A DNA stretch of 64,000 bases from Bradyrhizobium sp. Ghvi (GTDB taxonomy: Bacteria > Pseudomonadota > Alphaproteobacteria > Rhizobiales > Xanthobacteraceae), in the NCBI RefSeq assembly GCF_900115265.1, contig NZ_FOVU01000002.1, forward strand, positions 186,001 to 250,000. The letters run 5' to 3'. Positions 49,293 to 59,167 of this stretch are shown piece after piece (positions within the stretch are counted from its first letter, which is position 1; every line of letters starts with the position of its first letter). The translations under genes and the position numbers were made by a program. Below the pieces are notes generated by a model that saw only the letters and a program-made list of their open reading frames with translations, was not told the origin of the DNA and made no database searches.

Positions 49293-49395
49293 GGAATTTC
49301 CGATCAAGAAGAGCTGTCCCGATATGGCCCGCGAAGCGCTCTCCTTGCCAATGCAAAGGGTTCACATCATCATGAAAATCATTCATGCTGATGCG

Positions 49396-50316
49396 ATGCG
49401 CTCATTTCCTCCCTTCGACGGCTTGATCGCCTTCGAGACCACCCTGCGACACGCGAGCGTAACTCGCGCTGCGATCGAACTCGGACTCACTCAGAGCGCC
49501 GTCAGCCACCGTCTACGCAAGCTCGAAGACTTCGTAGGTGCGCCCTTGCTCATCCGACAGCCGAGCGGCGTAAGCGCCACGGCCGCCGGTACGGCCCTGT
49601 CGAACGGGCTCGCGGGCGTGCTCGACAGGATGGGCGAGCTTCGTGCGCTATGTCGCGCCGCCGCGCCGTCATCGATTCTCAAGGTCGGCGTCGGCGCAGC
49701 ACTTGCCGACTATTGGGTGGTGCGCCGTCTGCCCGACTTTGCAAAAGCCAATCCCGGCATTCCGGTGGAAGTGACCATTCTGGAGGGTGACGCACATGCG
49801 CCATCGACCGGCCTCGACGTTGTCGTGCGATGGCATCAAGTCTCGGGTTTCAGGGCAACGTCCACCCAGCGCCTGCTTTGCCGCGAGCATGTTTTTCCGG
49901 TCTGCCATCCGCGGCTGCTGCCACATCGCCGGTCAAAGTACGACCCAACTCTGCTGAGATCTTTGCCGCTCTTGCACAAGGGCCGAGCCGGCGAGGACAG
50001 TGGTGCCGAGTGGTCATGGACAACATGGTTTGAACGACTGGGTTTCGGCCGCCCGCCCTCTGCGGAAGTCCGCTTCGCAACGATCGCCACGGCAATAGCC
50101 GCCGCGCTCGCCGGAAACGGCGTCGTGCTTGCACGTTCGTTGCTCGTTCAAGACGCGCTGAAAGATGGAAGGCTTGTTCGGGTGCTTCCACCCTCGTGGG
50201 ATTTGCTCTCGAGCAAGACCCAGATTGTGCGCTGGCCCGCACCGATGGCCAGAGATCACCGCGTGACCTCGTTTGTCAAATGGGTGCTGCAAACCGCAAA
50301 GGCAGCCAGCGGGTAG
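49396..50316 (+). CDS. LysR-family transcription regulator (GcvA-like)
   Basis: 306 aa. N-terminal winged helix (MRSFPPFDGLIAFETTLRHASVTRAAIELGLTQSAVSHRLRKLE) of the GcvA/AmpR-like branch, then a periplasmic-binding-type effector domain (VGVGAALADYWVVRRLPDF and VVVRWHQVSGF). ATG 49396 matches the usual LysR start; frames from 49372 or 49291 have no better ribosome site. It is divergent from the efflux gene at 47892, which it probably regulates. ATGAA...TTCAT arms at 49371-49385 are a possible binding site. Confidence 0.9.
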   Translation: MRSFPPFDGLIAFETTLRHASVTRAAIELGLTQSAVSHRLRKLEDFVGAPLLIRQPSGVSATAAGTALSNGLAGVLDRMGELRALCRAAAPSSILKVGVGAALADYWVVRRLPDFAKANPGIPVEVTILEGDAHAPSTGLDVVVRWHQVSGFRATSTQRLLCREHVFPVCHPRLLPHRRSKYDPTLLRSLPLLHKGRAGEDSGAEWSWTTWFERLGFGRPPSAEVRFATIATAIAAALAGNGVVLARSLLVQDALKDGRLVRVLPPSWDLLSSKTQIVRWPAPMARDHRVTSFVKWVLQTAKAASG

Positions 50317-50332
50317 CGTCAGACCGGCGCAA

Positions 50333-51544
50333 TCAGACCTGCGCGTCGGACGGTGCGCGCGGCCTGAGCGACCAGGCGCAAACGAGGCCCAGCACCGCCA
50401 TGATCGTCGCGCTCGCAAGCATCGTCGGCACCTTGCCGCCGTGCTGGAGGCCAAGGCCATAGGCCAGCGGTCCCACCGTTTGCCCCATGAAGAAAAAGAA
50501 CGAGTGCAGTGACATCGCCGTCGCCCGCGCCCCGATCGACAGCTCGCTGGCGAACACCTGCAAGCAGCCATGGATCATGTAGAAGCCCCAGCCCATCGCC
50601 AGCAAGCTGAGGAATTGCAGCTTCCAGCCCGGACCGAAGGCCAGCAGCGCGAGCTGTAGCGCCACGATGCTGCCGCCGGCGATCATCATGCCTTTGACGC
50701 CGAGCCGCGGCAGCATGCGCGACACGGTGAAGGTATAGAGCAAGCCGCCGACTGCAAAACCCGCGATCACGATGCCTGCGATCGACAATGATTTTTCGCC
50801 GAGATCGAACAGGAACGCCGCGATGAACGGAAACAGGCCGAACACGCAGCAGCCCTCGACGAACACGGCCGAGTAGCAATAGCGCGTGTTGGGATTGCCG
50901 AAGATGGTGCGGTAGCCCTGCCGCAAGGTCTTCAGGTCGGACTTCGGCGCCGGAGTCAGCGCGGCGCCGCGAAAGCCTGCGGCGACCGCGACGGCCGCAA
51001 TCAGGCCGAGCGCGCCAAGGATCACGAGCACGCCGCGCCAGCCGATGAAATCGCCGATGATCCCGCTCGCGGACGCGCCGAGCAGGTTGCCCGTCATCGA
51101 TCCCGCCATCGTGCGCCCGATCGCGACCTGCCGCTTGGCGGGTGCGACGAGGTCGGCGGTGAGGCCGAGCGCGACGGGAAATACGCCGCCGGAGGCAATA
51201 CCCGCCAGGATGCGGGTCGCGAACAGCGCCGAGAACGTGCTCGCGAGCGCGCCGAGAATGCAGGCGACGCCGAGCAGCGCCAGGCATAGCGTCATCAACC
51301 GCGCCTTGCCGAACAGATCGGCGGCCGCGCCGATCGCCGGCTGCACCAGCGCATAGATCAGGGCAAAGCCGGCCGCGATGCTCGCAGCCGTGGCGATGCT
51401 GATCGAAAAATCCTCGGCGACATGCGGCAGCACGGGATCGAGCGCCCGCGTCGACAAGGCCGCCGAGAATCCGGCGAGCGCGATGATGTTGATCGCGGGC
51501 GGAAACTTTTGCTCTTGGGGCGGCCTGGTCAGAGGCTGGTGCAT
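50333..51544 (-). CDS. MFS transporter (12-helix)
   Basis: 403 aa with twelve hydrophobic segments. After helix 2, AAADLFGKARLMTLCLALLG is a motif-A-like loop; RQVAIGRTMAGSMTGNLLGASASGIIGDFIGWRGVLVILG fits drug/sugar-efflux MFS proteins. The substrate is unknown. Its ATG (51544-51542) shares one base with the kdsA stop, so it is expressed with kdsA; whether it has a role in envelope metabolism or simply hitchhikes is unclear. Confidence 0.9.
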   Translation of the reverse strand: MHQPLTRPPQEQKFPPAINIIALAGFSAALSTRALDPVLPHVAEDFSISIATAASIAAGFALIYALVQPAIGAAADLFGKARLMTLCLALLGVACILGALASTFSALFATRILAGIASGGVFPVALGLTADLVAPAKRQVAIGRTMAGSMTGNLLGASASGIIGDFIGWRGVLVILGALGLIAAVAVAAGFRGAALTPAPKSDLKTLRQGYRTIFGNPNTRYCYSAVFVEGCCVFGLFPFIAAFLFDLGEKSLSIAGIVIAGFAVGGLLYTFTVSRMLPRLGVKGMMIAGGSIVALQLALLAFGPGWKLQFLSLLAMGWGFYMIHGCLQVFASELSIGARATAMSLHSFFFFMGQTVGPLAYGLGLQHGGKVPTMLASATIMAVLGLVCAWSLRPRAPSDAQV

Positions 51545-52395
51545 CAGCGCGTGATGCTTTTGGTCACCGCGTCGAACGCCATCAGCTTAGCGATCAGCCC
51601 TTCGAACTGATGCAACGGCACCATGTTGGGCCCGTCGGAGGGCGCACGATCCGGATCCGGATGAGTTTCGATGAAGAGCCCGGCAACACCGACAGCCACG
51701 GCGGCGCGCGCGAGCACCGGAACGAACTCGCGCTCGCCGCCGGAGGAAGCTCCCTTCCCGCCCGGCTGCTGCACCGAATGGGTGGCATCGAAGATCACGG
51801 GTGCGCCTGTCGTGCGCGCCATGATCGGCAGGGCGCGCATGTCGGAAACCAGCGTGTTGTAGCCGAACGAGACGCCACGCTCGGTGACGAGCACGTTCGG
51901 ATTGCTCGCGCTGGTGATCTTGGCGACGACATTGGTCATGTCCCAGGGAGCGAGAAACTGGCCCTTCTTGACGTTGACGACCTTGCCGGTTGCGGCCGCG
52001 GCCAGCAGCAGATCGGTCTGCCGGCATAGGAAGGCCGGGATTTGCAAGACGTCGACGGCTTGCGCCACCTCGGCGCATTGTGCGGCATCGTGCACGTCGG
52101 TCAGAACAGGCAGGCCCAGCGAGGACCGGATCTCGGCAAAAATGGGCAGCGACTGCGCGAGCCCGAGACCGCGCGCTGCCGACGCGCTGGTGCGGTTGGC
52201 CTTGTCGAACGAGGTCTTGTAGACGAGGCCGATCTTCAGCCGCGCGGCAATCTCCTTCAGCGCGGAGGCCACCTCCAGCGCATGCTGACGGCTCTCGAGC
52301 TGGCACGGCCCGGCGATGATCGAGATCGGCAGATCATTGCCGAATTTGACCGTGCCGACGGTGACGACCGGTGCTGCAGATTGAGTGGTGCTCAA
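51544..52395 (-). CDS. kdsA: 3-deoxy-D-manno-octulosonate 8-phosphate synthase
   Basis: Condenses PEP and arabinose 5-phosphate to Kdo8P for lipopolysaccharide. 283 aa: [71 protein letters not shown] and [12 protein letters not shown]. The motif AGPCQLES with its Cys suggests a metal-dependent type. The frame is open from an ATG at 52455, but that adds 20 residues not seen in the family; the TTG at 52395 gives the usual start. Confidence 0.93.
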   Translation of the reverse strand: MSTTQSAAPVVTVGTVKFGNDLPISIIAGPCQLESRQHALEVASALKEIAARLKIGLVYKTSFDKANRTSASAARGLGLAQSLPIFAEIRSSLGLPVLTDVHDAAQCAEVAQAVDVLQIPAFLCRQTDLLLAAAATGKVVNVKKGQFLAPWDMTNVVAKITSASNPNVLVTERGVSFGYNTLVSDMRALPIMARTTGAPVIFDATHSVQQPGGKGASSGGEREFVPVLARAAVAVGVAGLFIETHPDPDRAPSDGPNMVPLHQFEGLIAKLMAFDAVTKSITR

Positions 52396-52510
52396 GGCGC
52401 AAAATCCCTGTTTCGGCGCGAACCATAGCGGCCGAATGGGTGGGATCAACCCCATTCGGCCCGGACCGCTAGAATATCAGGGTTGCGCTGCAGCCTGTCC
52501 TGCAGAACTG

Positions 52511-52837
52511 CTACTTGACCGCCGAGAAGGCGGTCGGCGCCAGGATCTGGCTGACGATGTTGGCCACGATCTGGCCGTCGGCCTCACTCTCGGCGCGTGC
52601 TTTCGCCCAGTCCGGGTCGGTCACGAACTTGCCCCACTTCGCCTCGCGATCGGCAAGCGACTCCCAGGCCAGAAAATAGGTCAGCTCCTGGTTCGATTCA
52701 CCGATCAGCGTGGTGAAGAATCCGGCCTGCTTGATGCCGTGCTTCTCCCAGATCTTCAGCGTGGCGGTCTCGAAGCGCTTCAGCAGCGCCGGCAGGCGGC
52801 CCGGGACGCAACGATACTGGCGCATTTCGTAGATCAT
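52511..52837 (-). CDS. NIPSNAP-family protein
   Basis: 108-aa ferredoxin-like alpha/beta-barrel-dimer fold. MIYEMRQYRCVPGRLPALLKRFE is the typical NIPSNAP start, followed by GFFTTLIGESNQELTYFLAWESLADREAKW. Members are small cytoplasmic proteins of unclear role. GGGAGGAAG five bases ahead of ATG 52837 is a strong ribosome site. It is about 115 bases upstream of kdsA on the same strand. Confidence 0.9.
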   Translation of the reverse strand: MIYEMRQYRCVPGRLPALLKRFETATLKIWEKHGIKQAGFFTTLIGESNQELTYFLAWESLADREAKWGKFVTDPDWAKARAESEADGQIVANIVSQILAPTAFSAVK

Positions 52838-53035
52838 TCTTGCTTCCTCCCTGAACAGGTTCGGCCGTTATAACGATCCCGCCATGATGCTGTCTTGAGC
52901 CCTACCGGCCGCCCCCGGTGGCGTTTCGCGCATGGCTGGAAAGCTCCCGGGCAACGCGCCGCATCCAAGTTCCCGCAATGCTGCCGCAATGATCGGGCCG
53001 CTAGAAAGGCTCAGTTGCGGCTCAAGTGCTGGATC

Positions 53036-53710
53036 ATGCGGATTTTGCTTGTCGAGGATGAGGCGGAGATGGCCGGTGCGCTGGCCTCGGCGCTCAAGCG
53101 CTACGACATGGTGGTGGATCACGCGCCCACCCTTGCGGACGCGGAAGAAGCAATCTCCGCCGCCGTGCATGCCGCCGTGCTGCTCGACCGTCAGCTTCCC
53201 GACGGCGACGGCCTCACGCTGATCCCGAGGCTGCGGGCCCGCGCCGACGGCGTGCCGATCATCGTCCTGACCGCGCGTGGCGAACTCGCCGACCGCATCG
53301 CCGGACTCGACAGCGGCGCCGACGACTATCTGGCCAAGCCGTTCGCGGTCGAGGAGCTGCTGGCACGGCTACGTGCGGTGCTGCGCCGGCCCGCGGGCCT
53401 GTCCACAGAGATCATCCGCGCCGGCCGCATTGCCTTCGACCTCAGTCATCGCGAGGCCAGCATCGATGGCCAGCCGTTCGAGCTGCCGCGGCGCGAACTG
53501 CTGGTGCTCGAAGCCCTGATCCGGCGCATGGGCCGCACGGTGCTCCGTTCGGCGCTGGAAGAGGCCGTCTACAATTTCGATGACGAGATTCAGTCCAACG
53601 CACTGGACACGCACGTCTCGCGGCTGCGCCGCAAGCTCGCTGATGCCGATGCCGGCGTGGAGATCCACGGTATTCGCGGCGTCGGCTATCTCCTGAAGAA
53701 GCTGACATGA
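53036..53710 (+). CDS. OmpR/PhoB-family response regulator (QseB-like)
   Basis: 224 aa: receiver with LLVEDEAEM, acceptor Asp51 in VLLDRQLPDGDG (Arg replaces the more common Leu/Ile one residue on), VLTARGE and LAKPF, then a winged helix (LPRRELLVLEALIRRMGRTVLRSALEEAVY, DTHVSRLRRKLADADAGVEIHGIRGVGYLL). The frame is open from 52895, but ATG 53036 gives the receiver start MRILLVEDEAE. It overlaps the next gene as ATGA and is its kinase partner. Confidence 0.94.
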   Translation: MRILLVEDEAEMAGALASALKRYDMVVDHAPTLADAEEAISAAVHAAVLLDRQLPDGDGLTLIPRLRARADGVPIIVLTARGELADRIAGLDSGADDYLAKPFAVEELLARLRAVLRRPAGLSTEIIRAGRIAFDLSHREASIDGQPFELPRRELLVLEALIRRMGRTVLRSALEEAVYNFDDEIQSNALDTHVSRLRRKLADADAGVEIHGIRGVGYLLKKLT

Positions 53711-55083
53711 GCAAGCACGACGATCCCTATTACCTGCGCTCGCGATTGAGCTGGCGTCTGCTCGCGCTGCAGGCTGCGCTGTTGGTGGCGCTGGTTGTCG
53801 TGGTCGTCGGTGCACTTTCCGCTTCGGGCTTCGCGCTGGCGGAGCGCGACGAGGATCGCGTGATCGATGTCCTGCAGCACGCGCTCGCGCGCGATGCGGG
53901 AGGCGGCCTGACCCTGCGCTCGACGCCCGACCTCAAGCAATTGCGGACCGAAACACCGGACCTGTGGTTCCTGGTCCGCGACCGGCAAGGACAGTCGCTC
54001 AAAGAGGGCGCCGTGCCGGCCGAATTCGCCGCGATCGGCGGCGGTCTCGACCAGATCAGCCAGGCGCGGCTCGGCTGGCAAATGTTCGCGGACGACCCGC
54101 GCAAGCCGGCGGCGCGGATGAAGCGCGTCGATACCGATGCCGGCAACGTGCAGATCATCACGGCGACGCAGGGACGGCTCACCGGCGGCAAGGCGCTGCT
54201 CATGACCTCGTTGGCCCTTCTCGGCATCGCCCTGCCCGGCCTGCTGGTGATGGGAACAGCGACTCTCATCGCGACACCGATGATCGTGCGGCGTGCCTTC
54301 CGGGGGGTGGATGCGACCGCGGACCAGGCGCGCCGCATCGACATGCATCAGCGCGGAGCTCGGTTGTCCGTAGAGCAAGTTCCGCTGGAAGTCGTGCCGC
54401 TGGTCACCGCCGTCAACGACGCGCTGGCGCGGCTCGACCAGGGCTATATCAGGCACAAGCGTTTCGTCGCGGATGCCGCGCACGAATTGCGCACGCCGAT
54501 CGCGATCCTGAACACGCGGCTGGAATCACTTGCGCAAGGACCGGACAAGACCCGGCTGCTGGAGGATGCCGCACGGCTCGCAACGCTCGCCGAGCAATTG
54601 CTCGACATCCAGCGGCTCGACCGCTGCGGCTCTCCCTTTGCGCGCGTCGATCTCGTCGCGGTCGCTCAGCGCGCGGCCGCCGATCTCGCGCCGCTGGCGA
54701 TTGCCGCCGGCTACGAGCTGGCGCTCGATGCGCCGGCAACGCCGGTCGAGACGGTCGGCGATGCAGCGGCGCTGGAACGCGCGTTGACCAATCTCGTGCA
54801 GAACGCGATCCAGCACGGCCCTCGCCGCGGCACGATCGGCATTCGCGTGAGCAAGCCCGCCTGCATCGAGGTCACCGACGAAGGTGCCGGCATTCCCGCC
54901 GATCAACGCGAGCAGATCTTCGAGCCGTTCTATCGACTCTCGCCACTGGATCGCGGGGCCGGCCTCGGTCTCAACATGGTGCGCGAGATCGTGCTCCTGC
55001 ATGGCGGCCAGGTCGCGGTCACCGACAGCGCCGACGGCGGCACCTGCTTCAGAATGACGCTGCCGGCAAATCGGCAGAATTGA
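53707..55083 (+). CDS. Two-component sensor histidine kinase (QseC-like)
   Basis: 458 aa. Two membrane helices (about 17-42 and 165-190) enclose a 120-residue periplasmic sensor. Next HAMP (about 190-245), HisKA with His259 in RFVADAAHELRTPIAIL, and HATPase (N box NLVQNAIQHGPRRG, G boxes DEGAGIPADQ and RGAGLGLNMVREIVLLHGG). Its ATG overlaps the regulator's stop. The signal is not evident. The methyltransferase gene follows after about 110 bases on the same strand, a possible target by position. Confidence 0.94.
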   Translation: MSKHDDPYYLRSRLSWRLLALQAALLVALVVVVVGALSASGFALAERDEDRVIDVLQHALARDAGGGLTLRSTPDLKQLRTETPDLWFLVRDRQGQSLKEGAVPAEFAAIGGGLDQISQARLGWQMFADDPRKPAARMKRVDTDAGNVQIITATQGRLTGGKALLMTSLALLGIALPGLLVMGTATLIATPMIVRRAFRGVDATADQARRIDMHQRGARLSVEQVPLEVVPLVTAVNDALARLDQGYIRHKRFVADAAHELRTPIAILNTRLESLAQGPDKTRLLEDAARLATLAEQLLDIQRLDRCGSPFARVDLVAVAQRAAADLAPLAIAAGYELALDAPATPVETVGDAAALERALTNLVQNAIQHGPRRGTIGIRVSKPACIEVTDEGAGIPADQREQIFEPFYRLSPLDRGAGLGLNMVREIVLLHGGQVAVTDSADGGTCFRMTLPANRQN

Positions 55084-55194
55084 TTCAATCCGCCTTCACT
55101 GCTCGTTGCGCAATGCTGTCGCAATGCACTCCGGCAACAGTGCCTCCGCCTCACCTCTGCCCCCAAGAGGCGCAATCGAGATGCCGGAGTGCGC

Positions 55195-55857
55195 ATGCCC
55201 AACGATTTCCTCTCCTTCTTCGTATCCTGGATGTCTTCGCCGCGTCGGGTCGGCGCTATCGCCCCATCGGGCGCGGCGCTCGCCGATCTCATCACGCGCG
55301 AGATCAGCGAGAAAACCGGTCCGATCCTCGAGCTCGGCCCCGGCACCGGCGCGTTCACCTACAAGCTGCTGAAGCGCGGCGTGAAGCCCCAGGACCTCAC
55401 GCTGATCGAGTACGGGTCGGATTTCATGAAGCTCCTGCAGATGCGCTTTCCCGGCGCGCGCGTGTTGTGGATGGACGCGGCGCGGCTTGCCACGGAGCCG
55501 CTCTATGTCGGCGCCCCCGTCGGCGCGGTCGTGAGCGGCTTGCCGCTGCTCAACATGTCGACGCGGAAGGTCATTTCGATCCTCAGCGGCGCATTCGGCT
55601 ACGTTCGCCCCGGCGGCGCCTTCTACCAGTTCACCTACGGCATGAGCTGTCCGATTCCGCGGCCGGTGCTCGACCGTCTGGGCCTGCGCGCCACGCTGGT
55701 GGATCGCGCCTTCCTGAACGTGCCGCCGGCAGCCGTCTACAAGCTGACGCGACGGCCACAGATGACGCTGATTGCGGGATCGCTGGCGCGCGACGTTTCG
55801 GCTCAGCTTGGTCGCGAGGCGGCGCATCGCGAACACGACTTCACGGTAGCGCCTTGA
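55195..55857 (+). CDS. PmtA-like phospholipid N-methyltransferase
   Basis: 220-aa Rossmann-type SAM methyltransferase. FLSFFVSWMSSPRRVGAIAPSGAALADL is the lead-in seen in rhizobial phosphatidylethanolamine N-methyltransferases, followed by SAM motif I ILELGPGTGAFT and motif II TLIEYGSDFM. GAVVSGLPLLNM (about 120) is also in the family. Bradyrhizobium encodes several Pmt paralogues that together convert PE to phosphatidylcholine; which one this is cannot be told. ATG 55195 with GGAG five bases upstream is preferred to GTG 55189. Ends 4 bases from convergent pyrG. Confidence 0.8.
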   Translation: MPNDFLSFFVSWMSSPRRVGAIAPSGAALADLITREISEKTGPILELGPGTGAFTYKLLKRGVKPQDLTLIEYGSDFMKLLQMRFPGARVLWMDAARLATEPLYVGAPVGAVVSGLPLLNMSTRKVISILSGAFGYVRPGGAFYQFTYGMSCPIPRPVLDRLGLRATLVDRAFLNVPPAAVYKLTRRPQMTLIAGSLARDVSAQLGREAAHREHDFTVAP

Positions 55858-55861
55858 AGGA

Positions 55862-57505
<1,644 letters not shown>

Positions 57506-57619
57506 CTAATCCCTCGAACCCGATTCGCCAAAGCGATTCGTATTCCGCCCCAAAGAATCTGCGGGCCTGTGGGTGAGCCAAAACGAAGAGTGGTGACAGT
57601 GCCTTGATGGGGATTGTTG

Positions 57620-57647
57620 ATGCAGGACGCTAGCCGCCGTCCTGCAT
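57620..57647 (-). terminator. Hairpin between secG and pyrG
   Basis: ATGCAGGACG (57620-57629) pairs with CGTCCTGCAT (57638-57647) around an 8-base loop, starting 12 bases downstream of the secG stop. No clear T-run follows on the minus strand. Likely a weak or factor-assisted terminator. Confidence 0.55.
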
Positions 57648-57659
57648 GGCCCCCCTGCT

Positions 57660-58049
57660 TTATTGCGAGCGAGGCACCTGCGGGCCGCTCGGCGCTGCCG
57701 GGGCCTGCTGCTGCTGTTCGTCCGCCTTCTTCAGCGTGTCGAGAATACCGCCCGAGGTCGGCGGGGTGATCGGCCCACCGCCAGCCGGCTGGGTCTGCGA
57801 CGCCGGCTGGATGATCGAGGACGGCGCGCGGTTGTAGCCGGCATACCAGGACAGGAACAGGCTGGTCAGGAAGAAACCGGCAGCGAGGACCGCCGTGGTC
57901 CGCGACAGAAGATTCGCAGTGCCGCGGCTCGACATGAAGCCTGCACCTCCGCCCATGCCGAGGCCACCGCCTTCCGACTTCTGGAGCAGGACGGCACCGA
58001 TCATGACGGCAACGATCATGAGGTGGATGACGATGACAACGGTCTGCAT
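57660..58049 (-). CDS. secG: Preprotein translocase subunit SecG
   Basis: 129-aa SecYEG partner: first helix VIVIHLMIVAVMIGAVLLQKSEGGGLGMGGGAGFMSSRGTANLLSR is the SecG hallmark, a second helix follows (about 50-72), and the C-terminal half is a Pro/Gln/Gly-rich tail, longer than in enterobacteria and usual in rhizobia. Downstream of tpiA on the same strand, a conserved pair in many bacteria. Confidence 0.95.
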   Translation of the reverse strand: MQTVVIVIHLMIVAVMIGAVLLQKSEGGGLGMGGGAGFMSSRGTANLLSRTTAVLAAGFFLTSLFLSWYAGYNRAPSSIIQPASQTQPAGGGPITPPTSGGILDTLKKADEQQQQAPAAPSGPQVPRSQ

Positions 58050-58188
58050 AGTATCCTTCCGTCACAAGCGGGCGGCGCCTGACGGCGGCCGATCGCGCTT
58101 CGCGGGTTTTCCTGAAGTTGCGCGGTGTTACACGATCGGAAGGGGCATTGCCACCCCCGATCGGCCACGGATCAAAGCTTTGGGTTAG

Positions 58189-58944
58189 CTAGGGACACCC
58201 CTTCGCAATCGCAAGGAAATCGGCCGCTTTAAGGCTGGCACCGCCAACCAGCGCGCCGTTGACGTTTTTGACCGCCATCAGCTCGGCCGCATTCGACGGC
58301 TTGACCGAGCCGCCGTAGAGGATCCGCATCTTGCCCCCCTCCGTCTTGAACCTGGAGGTCAGGAGTTCCCGGATAAAGCCATGAATCTGCTCGACATCTT
58401 TGGCCGTGGGCGTGAGGCCCGTGCCGATGGCCCAGACCGGCTCATAGGCCACGACCAGATTGGCGGCCGTCGAGCCGTCCGGAAGCGAGCCGTCGAGCTG
58501 GCCGCGGACGATATCCAAGGTCTGGCCGGCGTCGCGCTGGCCTTGGGTCTCGCCGATACAGACGATCGCGATCGCCCCCGCGCGCCAGGCGGCCTCCGCC
58601 TTCTGCCGGATCAGGGCATCGCCCTCGCCGTGATCGGCGCGACGCTCGGAATGACCGACGATGATGGCGGTTGCCCCCGCGTCAACCAGCATTTCGGCCG
58701 CGATATCACCGGTATGGGCGCCGGACGCCTTGGGATGGCAATCCTGGGCCCCTACAGCGACCTTCTTACCGCGCGCTCTGTCAGCAAAAGCCGCGATCAG
58801 GGTCGCCGGCGGGCAGACCAGCAGATCGGCCTTGCCTGATACCCCTTCCGCACCATTGAGCATGGCGTCGAATTCGGCGGCCGCGGCCATCAGGCCATTC
58901 ATTTTCCAGTTGCCGGCGATCAGCGGTCGGAGGGCATCGGTCAT
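58189..58944 (-). CDS. tpiA: Triosephosphate isomerase
   Basis: Interconverts glyceraldehyde 3-phosphate and dihydroxyacetone phosphate. 251 aa: [11 protein letters not shown] with the N-terminal Lys, catalytic His in [12 protein letters not shown], catalytic Glu in [18 protein letters not shown], and the loop [19 protein letters not shown] 58944 is preceded by GGAAA; an ATG at 58959 is less likely. It leads to secG on the same strand and is divergent from the ppiD-like gene. Confidence 0.97.
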   Translation of the reverse strand: MTDALRPLIAGNWKMNGLMAAAAEFDAMLNGAEGVSGKADLLVCPPATLIAAFADRARGKKVAVGAQDCHPKASGAHTGDIAAEMLVDAGATAIIVGHSERRADHGEGDALIRQKAEAAWRAGAIAIVCIGETQGQRDAGQTLDIVRGQLDGSLPDGSTAANLVVAYEPVWAIGTGLTPTAKDVEQIHGFIRELLTSRFKTEGGKMRILYGGSVKPSNAAELMAVKNVNGALVGGASLKAADFLAIAKGCP

Positions 58945-59167
58945 GTCAGTTTCCAGCAAATTGAGGTTTGTGCATGCGCTAGCAGAGGTACAGCAGCAGT
59001 TCCAGAGACCAGGAGCGCTTTAACCGCACCTTCGAGGGACGACCCGAGGCGAGGTTGCGGGGCGAAAGCCGCCACTTTATGATGGCATATCAATTTGGTG
59101 ACGCGCTTTTGCGGAATCTGCATTAAGACGCGCTCCCGTTCCCCTCCTGCCAAACAAGTTGGACCAA

